A stretch of 64,000 bases of DNA from Platynereis dumerilii (lineage: Eukaryota > Annelida > Polychaeta > Phyllodocida > Nereididae), in the NCBI GenBank assembly GCA_026936325.1, contig JAPTHN010000025.1, forward strand, positions 1,146,001 to 1,210,000, given 5' to 3'. This document shows, piece after piece, positions 51,201-63,200 of the stretch. The stretch's first letter is position 1. Every line of letters begins with the position of its first letter. Below the pieces are notes generated by a model, which was not told the origin of the DNA, did not search any database, and was given only the letters and a program-made list of their open reading frames with translations. The translations under genes and the position numbers were made by a program.

Positions 51201-54200
51201 GACCTTGGTGATTGGTTCATTATATGACTCATACAATGTAAGACCTACTCAGGTATTTCATGGATTCTGTGAATAATTTACAGGCCAGAACTCGTCTAGA
51301 CCTGAAGACTACAACTGCCCCATCAGTCACTACTGTCCAGAGAACTCCTCGGAACCTTTGCCGTGTTCCAATGGAATGTTCATGAACCACACCCATGCTG
51401 CGGAATGTTACGTTTGCCCTGTTGGATGGTAAGTGAACATTTTGACTAAAATGAGTTAAGGTATTGACTATTGAAGGTATTTAAACCTTGGAGTTGTGCA
51501 TCAAATTTTGAATTTGATGAAACTTAATGAAATCTACAAAGATTCTCTTTGATCTGGTTTATTAATCAATACTTGTGCCTGGATCAAATTAGCAAAACCT
51601 TCAATGACTTTAGAGTCGTAACGTCCAAGTCATGCGAATGAAGTCCAATTGCCATTCAATGCACTAATATAATTCTTGTTACTATGATTCTCATATCTGT
51701 ATATATGTTTAAAGAGTGTTTCGAAATTGTTGAAAACATTTTATATTCGCCAATCTGGCTGTTCTTAATGGTCCCGAAAGATTCCTGCTGATTGAATAAG
51801 AGACTTGTGATGTAAGGGGCCGACCAGATGATCTTTGGGGGGGGGGGGGGCTATGGATATTTGGTGAAAAAAAAAGATTGTTTCCCACTTTACACCGAAA
51901 AAAAAAGTTTGTTCAGCACATGGAAATAAAAAAAAAGTTTGTTTCCACCTGTAGCTAGGGTACCGTAATGTTAAAATTCCGATAAAAAAGTTTGTCGCGA
52001 ATGCGCATGCGAAAAAAATTGTTTGTCGACGCCCCGCGAACGAAAAAAAAAGTTCGTCCCGGGGGTAAAGTCCATAGCCCCCCCCCAACTATCGTCTGGT
52101 CGGCCCCTAAATTTAACGAAAATCAGATGACAATATTTTTGATTCCTGGTCGCCTTCAGTGAAGCGAGCATATGTTACTCAACATCATAGATTGGTTCTG
52201 TAAATAGTTATGGACTAAAAGACTCGCACCTCGGATGGGACTCGAACCCACAACCTCCGGATTAGAAGTCCGACGCGCTATCCATTGCGCCACCGAGGCA
52301 GATATTTTGTGAAAATTATTGAAAATATTTCAGAATGTAAAATCTCTAAAATTCCTGTACAAGCTGTTACATAAATTCGGATGATTCTAAAAATAGCAAT
52401 AGAAAATTTGAAAAGTACTGTAAAAATCTATAGCAAAGAGGATAACAGTAACCATTTGTAAGTAGGCTTTTAAAGCAGATTATCATGCCAATATTATGGT
52501 GAAAATCTGGTGTATTGTGTAATCCTTTTTGCATTAGCCACTTCGAAGTGGTATGACAAGTTAAAATTGATGAACGTTTGAGTTAATCTGGGGAGGGGGG
52601 ATTGCACCTACCCTGAGGGTTATTGCAGATAGTCTCTGCTTCTATAATTAAAATCATGATTTAACATTTTGTGCGAGAACCTTTTTCAGCAGGTCAGGGA
52701 AAAATTATGCATAGTCAAGGATAAGTCACGGAATTTTGAAATCATACAGCAGTGGCAACCCTGATAAAGAGAGCACATATCCTGAAGGATAGCAATTATT
52801 ACAGTAGAAGTATGATGAGTTCTTACATTCTGCTATTTATTGGGCATAATGACCTCACAACAGACCCTATCCATTGCTATGAAATGAGCTCTCAATTCGT
52901 CATTGACGACCTCAATAGTTAGTGCAGTGACTCAGTCGTTGACTTGTTCTGATAGCATTGAAGGATAGGATATGACCTCACAAATCGCGTATGCATCATA
53001 GAGGATAACTATGACATGGGTAGGGATATTATCTCTCAGGGAACGTGATAATGCAATTCTGTAAGCACTTGTCATTTGTCTGCTGTAACACCCCAGAATT
53101 GGCTTTGATCTGGATTAGATAAAAGGAACTTTTATTATCTTTTGTCCTTAGGTATTGCATCAATGGAGAGTTGACTTCAGAATGCCCAGAAGGACACTAC
53201 TGCCCAGCCGGAACTGGACTTGATTGGAAGGATTGTCCTCCTGGGACTTTCAATAATGATACTGGTACGTATTTTACGGACTCTTTTACTTCTTTAATTG
53301 AATGAAATTTGTGGTTTTTGCTTCCTTCTCTTGGAAAAGAATGATGAAATTAGCTCTTGGAAAGTTGGGAAGGCAAAGTTTTCAAGAATCCCAGGTGTGG
53401 TAGTCAGTAGTTCCATGTGCTGATATATCATGGTACCACATGTTTGATCGACATAATCACTCATGTCCAAAAGGTAGAGATTAAATAGTTTTGGACTGAC
53501 AGTACCACCTTGAAAGACACCAGTAATGGCAGAAATACAGGATGTAAAAACCCCTGCCGTCCATCCATTCTTCAATGTTTAGAGCTGTTTGTCTCTGCTC
53601 CATTTATCACTGTTGTGAATCTCTATTTCTTTCTGTCTCTTTATTGATCTCCTATAATTCTTTTAGGCCTTGGAGCTCTTGCTGACTGCAAGCCATGCCC
53701 TGGTGGATGGTACTGTTCACATTATGGAGCTTCAGAACCAACAGATAAATGTGACCCTGGTTATTACTGCGAATTCGGAATGGATGGGCCGAGACCTACG
53801 GGAACTAGCAATGTTACTGGAGAAAATGGAACTTGTGTTATGAATGGTAAGACAAAGCAATTCATTGTTAATTTATTTCTATGCCACCAATAAACCATTT
53901 AGTTTTATTTTTATTATCAGATTTTATGAGGACTATTTGAAAATAACCTCAGCAGTAACTAACTCAAATATCATGTGTCTGTATGAAATCTATCAAAAGT
54001 TATGACAATTTGAAAAAACTTTTGGAATCCGTTCGTAATGGACCCTAGAAAAACAATGCTGGTTTTCATTTTGGCCCTTGAACGTACGAGATACTATGAA
54101 CATGCCTTATAAAATGTCAATAATAGTACCATTCTTGGGACCATCCAGAGAACTTTCATCCTTCCTTTTCTTGGAAAGAGTCTCACTTCTTGTTAAATTC

Positions 54201-57200
54201 TTAATTTAATTTTAGGAGGTCAAACGGGTGTTGGTGACATCTGTCCCCTTGGTTCATATTGCCCCACTGGATCAACACTGCCATTACCATGTGGCGCAGG
54301 GACTTTCACCAATGTCTCTGGCTTGGCTGAATGTTTGCTTTGCCCAGCTGGATTCTACTGCCTAGAAGGAGCTGAGACTTACGCTGGTACTGTTTGTCCA
54401 GCAGGGTCTTACTGTCCTGAAGGTATGTGAAATTGGTTAAAATTTAGGTGATTTTTCATGGAGTATTTTACTACTGAGAGGTGACTTTTGGTGTCAAATT
54501 TACCTTTGTAACTCTGATAAATTGACCTTCGTTAACAATATTTGATCTAGTTTGTTGACCTTAATAAACCTAAAGTAACCTTTAATGCCCTTAATGAGGA
54601 GGAGGGTTATTGCTGGCAGCATGCTGGGCTGCCAGGTTTAAGTATAGGTCTTGCCGAGTCTCCTAGGCCTGTGTTGGACCTCAGTTTCTATCATCCTTTA
54701 CATCATTTCCTTGCTCTCCACCTAATTAGCCTACCAAGTGCATATACACGGGACGCAAAGCCCCAATCAATGCCTTTATAGACATATTGATTGATTTTGA
54801 ATAATAAAATTCTTGTAATTGCAGGCACCCAATATGGCAGCCAGTTCCTGTGTCCTTCCGGAACTTACAGGAATTCCACAGGAGGCAAAGATATTCTGGA
54901 TTGTGTTCCATGTCCTGGAGGACAATATTGCGAGATAGACGGACTTGCGTATCCATCAGGATTTTGCGATCCAGGTTGGTTTTAATGTTTCAAATATTTA
55001 TTCTCTCTTTTTTTGGCATTTATCTGTAATTGAATGGTTAGAATTAACTGAAATTCAAATGCTCACATCTCAGGAATTAAGAGAATTTCATGAAAACTGA
55101 ATAAGCTGCAAGCTCTAATTAGAACATTCTCAAATCAATGCATTTTAACCTTTAAAACCAATCTGCTATAGTTTGACCCTAGGGCCCTCTTGTAGGGTAA
55201 TTATCATGTTGCTTAGCCGAGGATTCTTTTTTGGAAGATGCTTGATTCAAGGACCACTGTATGTATTTCTTTGTCATAGGTTGGTACTGTACACAAAATG
55301 CAACATCAGCCATGGAGACTACTAATGGAGGGCAATGTCAACCTGGGTACTACTGTCCATTAGGATCATATCAACCCACTCCCTGTGATCCTGGGACTTA
55401 TTGTGAGACTTCTGGATTATCACTACCGACTGGAAATTGTTCTGAAGGTATGGATGTTTCTTTTACATTTGATGTGCAGTATATATACTTAGCTCTGTGA
55501 GCTTTTACACTAAATTTGACTTATAATCCTTTATCATTGGAAAGGTTTCACAATTTTATGGTTTCATAGTATGGACATCATTGGATGGTGGAAAAATAGC
55601 TAATCTTCAATGAAATGATTATGATGTGCAGTATATATATCTTGCTATTTTCTCAGACATTTCAAACAGAAAACGCCTATTGGTGAGCAGTGAATATATG
55701 TGACCAATTCTACAGTTTGTCTCACAACATGTGAACTAGTGTTTTGTCTTACTGGTCAGCATCTATTGGTCACACAGTAGAAATATACATACTCACGGAT
55801 AGATTATCTATTTTGCAATTTGTCTATCACGTTTTTGTGCCATTTTTGTGGGAATTTTGACTGTCCGTGCTTGAAATGAGACAGACTGTAGTAGAAATTT
55901 CTAAGTCAATAATTCCTTTGTTCCAGGTTACTTCTGTACGCTGGCAGCCAACGCCAGCACACCAGTAGATGGCAGCACTGGGGACGTCTGCCCGGAAGGT
56001 CACTACTGCCCTGAGATGTCAAACATTCCATCTCCGTGCCCTCAAGGGTTCTATTTACCCTCAAATATGTCCGTCAGTATTTCTGACTGTTTGGAATGTC
56101 CTCTCGGTCAGTTCTGTCCAAGTTGGGGACAGAAGTTACCTGCCGGTGATTGTGATGAAGGATACTACTGCCCAGGGCAGCAAAATACCTCCACGCCTGC
56201 TGAATTCGGGTGAGTCAGATATATATATATGCTTCTGTATCTTATTCTGTCCCGAAGTTAAGATAAAATTTGCATAGAAATGTATAGAACTTGTGAAATT
56301 TGTAAAAATAAAAAAAAACAAGAAGACTTTGTGAAATCTTGTAACATTCTCGGAAATTTGCTGTGGATGACAAAATTTTGCAGCAGATGAATTATTTTGG
56401 CAAACCTCATGAATCTGTGATTACGCAACCAAATAAAATTGAAGTGGTAAATAAAGTGTAACAATTGTAATACATTGTCGATGTTGACGCTCTTAAATGT
56501 TTGTATTAAAATGTTGCGAGCCTCATATTATGAGCAATTCTTCCTATTACTTAGAGAAAATAGTTGGTGTGAAGATTCTACTTCCTTGTTCTGTAAATAC
56601 CTTGCATCAAATTTGCATAATATCTCCTTAATTTTCCTCTCTCTGTTTTATTATATTGATATGGTCTATTTTCAGCTGTCCAATTGGCCACTACTGCCCC
56701 ACAGGATCCGGCTCTCCTATTCGTTGCTCAAACGGCACTTACCAAGATGAGATGCTAAAATCTTCTTGCAAGATCTGTCCTTCAGGATATTACTGCGATA
56801 ACACCATGGACATAGTTGTGTTAAATAACGATACAACTGTTTGTCCCGTTGGGTATTATTGTCCTGAAGGTACCAGATTTGCAAATGAGTATCCTTGCCC
56901 TATTGGGACGTTCAATAATAGGACAGGTGAGTTTTGTTATTTTGTTTTACGATTTTAGTTTATGTAAATGTACCACTACCTCAAGAAAATAGAACTGGAT
57001 TATGTAATGTGCAGCAAGATCATGCATTATGATGCCTTTTCCCTTCTATAGTTATTGCCTTCTTCTTTTTGCTGTGTCATCCTCCTGTCCTAATTAGCCT
57101 ACCGAGTGCATAAATACAGGACGTCAAACCCCAATAATCCTTCCGTTCATTCCTATAAGTTTTGAGAGTGAAAGACCTGATTGAGAGGCTTTTATTTTGT

Positions 57201-60200
57201 ATTGCACATATTGTTTTTTGAGATCTCGCAAAAATATGCTATAATGAAAATTTTCTTTCAAACCCGTCCACAGTGCATGTGCAAGATTAATTAATGTGAT
57301 AACTGTGAGAGAGTGGAAGTCATCTACATATTGCACATTTAAAAATTTCCCCATGTGAGGGATCTATGGCTTGCCCACCCCAGACACTGACAGAAATGAC
57401 AGTCGTTGGCACAAAGGTCGCTTTCACCGGATTCTGCATGTGATTGTCATAGCCTTCCACACAGTGATTGTTTATGTCTATTCTTGTATTTAAAAATTGT
57501 TCACTTCAGGCTTACGTCAAGTGTCAGATTGCACTCCCTGCCTTGGTGGCTACTACTGTCCAATGCCTGGCATGGTGACCCCAGTTGACCTTTGTGAGGA
57601 GGGATATTTCTGCAAACAGTTTGCCAACATCTCTGCACCCAGTCAGGGTAAGTCAAAGCTGTTTCATGAGTGACTTTTTTGTAAAGTGCTCACTTGTCTT
57701 TCCTTTGCTTTAACTACTTTTAAACCTTTTGAGGAAGTTTGTTTTTCTGCAAAATTGTAAGGCATAGGCTACTACTAGTATTCCCATTGCAATTGAGGAT
57801 TTCCAAAAAAACAGGGTAAAGTTAGCTTGCTGAGGGAAGGTTGGGCTCCCAATTTACCCCCACTGAATGACATGCCAACTTTTTAAAACTGTGACAGGTT
57901 TCTTCTGGAATTTTGCCACCTGTGTCATTGCTTAAAGTTGGCATGTCTACAGTGGGGCTAAATAAGGTGGCCAACTCTCCCTGGGCCGGCAAACCAACTT
58001 TACCCAGCTCTACAGTACTGCATTGCTGAATACCTCTTCTATAATTATATTGTACTCCCAAAAAAAAATTGAATTTAACAAATCTTCAAAATTGCAGGTG
58101 CTGATGCTAACATTTGCCCTGTTGGCTACTACTGCCCATTGGGAACAGCAGACCCAGAACCATGCCCCAAGGGGACTTACAGTAACATCACAGGATTGGA
58201 GAAAGAAGGGGATTGTCAGCTTTGTACTGCTGGGAAGTTCTGTGGAGAGATCCATTTGACTGAGACGAGTGGATTTTGTGATGAGGGGTATGTCTATTTG
58301 GTTAATATTGGAGTTTTGGGTATATCGAAAATTATGATTGTTTGAAGGTGTGTGATTAAGTGTGTCTGCGCAGTTCTTCTCTGCCAGGTTATGGGGTACG
58401 GAAAAATTAGGTTACTCTTGTTATTGGTGCTTTTGCCAATGATACTGAAGACAATGTTCAGTTGTTCATAAATGTGTCCTACCTCCATTTTAGGTACATA
58501 AGGATCAATGTAGTGTGAATCGGATTTGTTGAATTTTGAACACTTGGTTTGGGCAAATCTGTCTATTGTGTATGTATAAGAGTGTCTGCAGTATCAGAAT
58601 TAGATCTTTGGCAGTCTTTTGGAGGAAGTATCAAAAAAGTAAGCACCTCGGATGGGACTCGAACCCACAACCTCCGGATTAGAAGTCCGACGCGCTATCC
58701 ATTGCGCCACCGAGGCCTATATATGCTTATTTTTTTTTAAATACTACCATTTTAGTCTCAAAACGTTGGCAATTGATTATAGCATTTCATCAATGCTGCC
58801 CACAATAGTGAATTGGAAACAGGTGGCTACTGAATGATCACAAAACAGACGGCTCTACTTTGGGAGTCAGCCTCATGCATCTTCTTCAGGAAAATAAAAA
58901 CAGGAAGAAACGTCTCTTTTTAGACAATTCGACCAAAAAGTTAAAAATTATGTACTTAACCCTACTTGCTTTATTAGACTAGCAGGGCTAGTTAGACTAG
59001 CAGGGCTAGTCTTTAGGGATACTAGGTGTCGTCCAGTTCCGAGTCTACCATCTCCATGGCAACCACAGTAGTAGTACTGTCTATTTACACAAGGTGGCTA
59101 CACTTTCTTCTTCTTCTTATTGGGAGTTCTCTCCTGTGTTTTGGAGCTCCCCTATTGATAGTTATGATATGGTCAATGATGTCAATCAATGTTAGTCAGT
59201 GATGTCAACCGGGATATCAACCAGTGATATCAACCAGTGATGCCAGCCCCTGATGTCAGACGGTGATGTCAGCCACTGATGTCAGCCACTGATGTCAGCC
59301 ACTGATGTCAGCCACTGATGTCAGCTGGTGATGTCAGCCACTGATGTCAGCCACTGATGTCAGCCGGTGATGTCAGCCACTGATGTCAGCCACTGATGTC
59401 AGCCACTGATGTCAGCCACTGATGTCAGCCGGTGATGTCAGCCACTGATGTCAGCCACTGATGTCAGCCGGTGATGTCAGCCACTGATGTCAGCCACTGA
59501 TGTCAGCCGGTGATGTCAGCCACTGATGTCAGCCGGTGATGTCAGCCGGTGATGTCAGCCGGTGATGTCAGCCACCGATGTCAGCCACTGATGTCAGCCA
59601 CTGATGTCAGCCACTGATGTCAGCCGGTGATGTCAGCCACTGATGTCAGCCACTGATGTCAGCCGGTGATGTCAGCTGGTGATGTCAGCCGGTGATGTCA
59701 GCCACTGATGTCAGCCACTGATGTCAGCCACTGATGTTAGTCAGTGGTCAGCCATTGATGTCAGCCACTGATGTCAGCTGGTGATGTCAGCCACTGATGT
59801 CAGCCGGTGATGTCAGCTGGTGATGTCATTCACTGATGTCAGCCGGTGGTCAGCCATTGATGTCAGCCACTGATGTCAGCTGGTGATGTCAGCCACCGAT
59901 GTCAGCTGGTGATGTCAGCCACCGATGTCAGCTGGTGATGTCAGCCAGTGATGTCAGCCAGTGATGTCAGCCAATGATGTCAGCAACTGATGTCAGCCAC
60001 TGATGTCAGCTGGTTATATGATGATGTCAGCTGATGAAGTCAGCAATGATGTCAGCCGGTGATGTCAGCCGATGATGTCAGCCGATGATGTCAGCCAGTA
60101 ATGTCAGTCAGTGATGAGGTGAACAAACTGCTGATTGACCCCCTGCTAGTCTTTGGAAATATGCTCCTGTCTAGTTTATTTACAGATATTATTGTCCTCT

Positions 60201-63200
60201 TGGTTAGAAATTATATTAAACTTAGTTGCTTTATTTACAGATATTATTGCCCACTTGGTTCGAACAATTCCATGACAGAAATTTGTCCAGTAGGTCACTA
60301 TTGCCCAGTTGGATCAGGAGCTCCTACTCCTTGTGATGTTGGAACTTACAGCAATACTCTTGGGAATAGCAACTCTTCATTATGTCTGCCCTGCGATCCT
60401 GGATGGTACTGCAATGAGACAGGTGTGTATTAAATTTGATGTCTTTCCTTAAGAAGTCTTAAAAAAAATTTATGAAGCACTTCAGTGCTAGCAATTCCTT
60501 ATTGAAGTCATGGATCATTCCACCTTACAAATCTATAAATAAGATAAATTTAAGGATGTCATGGACTCTTTATGTTTTGGAATAACTTGAATTTCAGGAC
60601 AACATTACAATTTCTTCTCGTGTGATCTTGAATGCATTAGTTCTGTGACAGGATGAATCAAAAAAATCTAAAACATCGCAGTGTAAATTTTAAGTGACAG
60701 AGCTTCTGTCACTTAAAATGTGCATTGTGTCTTTCAGATTTTCCCCAAATAAGGCAAAATCATTTCCTTGTGTTGTAAAAATTCCTTCTTGAGGAGACAG
60801 GCATGATGTCTCTCAATTTCTTTTGCCGATCTTAACGTCACTAATTCCTTATTCTTCATTCCAGGTCTCAGTGCACCCACTGCCCAATGCGACCCTGGAT
60901 TCTACTGTCCTGGAGGAAATTCCGTTTCGAATCCCCCGGAATCTCCTTGTCCTATTGGCTTGCACTGCCCCCTGGGGTCAGGAATCCCTGTCCCTTGTTC
61001 TAGTGGATATTACACAAACTATACCCAGGCCTCGTCTTGTGAAATCTGCCCTGAGGGATATTACTGTGTACCTGAAGAAGTTACTGAAGGTATGTTGCAA
61101 TTTTGAGTTGATAAGATTAGCGATGGTAAATCATTGTTCTTTATACCATTTTTTTCTCAGGTCGCATGTGACGTATTATAGAGATTTCTATAAGGGGGAG
61201 GGCAGGGGTCTGGGCCGTGGTTCCTGTTTAGGCGACCTATTATTTGGCTCACAAAACGGCTTTTGAAGGGCTTTTTGGTAAGGTTTAGAAGAAGGCCTAT
61301 CAAAAAATGGGTGAGCGGCCTTGCAACCATTTCAATCGTAAAATTCAATTTCACGTTCTTACTTATGTCTTGCAAATTGTGCTACAATCATGAAAACTAT
61401 CTTTATGAAAGTTTAATGAGATTTCACTTATCTGAGAGATTTCCATTTTTCTGCCGCATCTCAGGAGCTGTTTATGTCAGGTTGAACCTCTCAGAATACC
61501 ACCACACCTGCCCTCATGTAGTAGAGGTTTTACTTTGAAACTTCAACGAGAAGACAACACACTTGCTGAAACTCTTAGTTGATCTGTACTTCTGTGTAGA
61601 TTCGAAACGTAAATCTCTTTTCTGTCATAGGTAATGCCACATCGGGCTTCAGAATTTGTCCAAGAGGATATTTCTGCCCAGCAGGAACTGGCCTTGATTG
61701 GCAGCCTTGTGTAAAGGGAACTTTCAGCAATGAATTAGGACTGAGGAGACAAGATGAATGTCTGCAGTGCACAGGTATGTAAAATGCACTTTTGTTGCCC
61801 AAGAACTGTATTTGAGATAGTTGAAGTTGGTAAGATATGAAGACGGATTTACAATTTACTTCGCTAAAATTTGGGGGTGCTGTAAGTTTACTCAATGCCA
61901 ATCTTTCTATTTGTTAATTTGTCTGAAATCAAGCTTAATGAATTTTTTTGCCTCTAAGTATCAATTGAGGAGAAAATATACTGCGATATTATGTGGTACT
62001 AAAAGGCCATATGGCACCTTAAAAAAAAACCTGCAAGTATTGCTATCAATCTGCAGTGGCTTGGATCACTTAAAATTAGTGGAACTTCCCCTGCTGTTGA
62101 TTAGACAACTCATTGAAGCCTTTGAGTCGCATTGTGTCTTGAAAGAATGTTTTATGGACTTCTGAAAAAAACAAGTCAACTTTCACCAAATTTATCCCTT
62201 CGTTGTAAATCCACGTTTTTTGGAAAAATTTTGATAAAAAAACTTTTATTTCTTTACAGGCGGCCATTATTGCGATAACACCAACCTCACCTCCCCGACC
62301 GGAGAGTGTGCCCCTGGATTTTACTGCTCATGGGGCGTTGACTCAGCTTACCCCACTGGAAATAACAACACCGGAGAAGGGGGCGTGTGCCCCACAGGGT
62401 CATATTGCCCCCTTGGATCTGTGGTGCCGGTTGGCTGTGAGGCTGGAACTTATCAGGTTAGATTGTCAGCTATTATGTTATTATTGCTGTGGTCTTCTCC
62501 TGCACATCCTAGTTAGCTTACCTAAGTGTATAAATACAGAACCTAAGCCCAGTTCATCAATCTATCCAACATAACATACTGTGATGAGTTTGTAAGAAGC
62601 TCTTGATAATTTTGCGGAGGTTCGATAACTTGTTAAACTCTTTTCCAAAGCTGTAATCTTCAATATTCTTTTATTTTATTTCAGGATTTAATGGGAGAAG
62701 CTACCTGCAAACCTTGTCCTGCAGGACATTTCTGTGTAGCGAACTCCACGTCTTATTCCCCCCAGATTTGTCCAGTCGGTCACTACTGTCCTGAAGAAAC
62801 TGAATATGATACGCAATATCAGTGTGCTCCTGGAACTTACAATAACTTCACAGGTATATATATAGAAAGATTCAGGCGCAGTTACTCATTGGCAAAATGT
62901 CAAAATTAAAATTTGTTGTTGAAGGATGGCGTCTTTGGGTAATCACCAATTATGCTGTGAAAGTTATAGAATTTTTTCAAAGTTTTTATACTTCCCTGAT
63001 GATCTCATGAATACTAATTTATTGCATTGTTTGAAAAAATGATGTGCCGGAAGAAGTCCAAAAGGAGACAATACTACAGACTTTTATTTAGAATAACTGT
63101 ATTGCAACATAGCCGCCAACCATAATACATAATAGAATTTTGGCTTTTAATCTATCTAATTGTTAAACTTTTTCATACATTTTATCTATTTTCTCAGGTG

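Larger units (their letters stand above)
40377..51283 (+). other. Largest intron (10.9 kb), between e31 and e32
   Basis: Made largely of repeats: a dispersed element, a 240-bp tandem array, a Harbinger-like remnant, two copies of a ~300-bp segment, a TTCATGAA-rich field and two 21-bp minisatellites. The stretches 42770-44050, 44350-45940 and 49670-50930 are AT-rich with no recognised feature. e31 ends CPEG and e32 starts QNSSRPEDYNC in phase, so no exon seems missed. Confidence 0.8.

Noticed and set aside
22268-58716. tRNA-Arg copies read as tRNA-derived SINEs
   Set aside because: All six are identical, fold fully, have intact boxes and end at the discriminator base with a T run; no common body follows the tRNA. 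They are annotated as genes, with the SINE option left as a check.
59172-60117. 13-bp array considered as a CRISPR array
   Set aside because: Units are contiguous with no spacers, and the sequence is a eukaryotic intron; it is a minisatellite.
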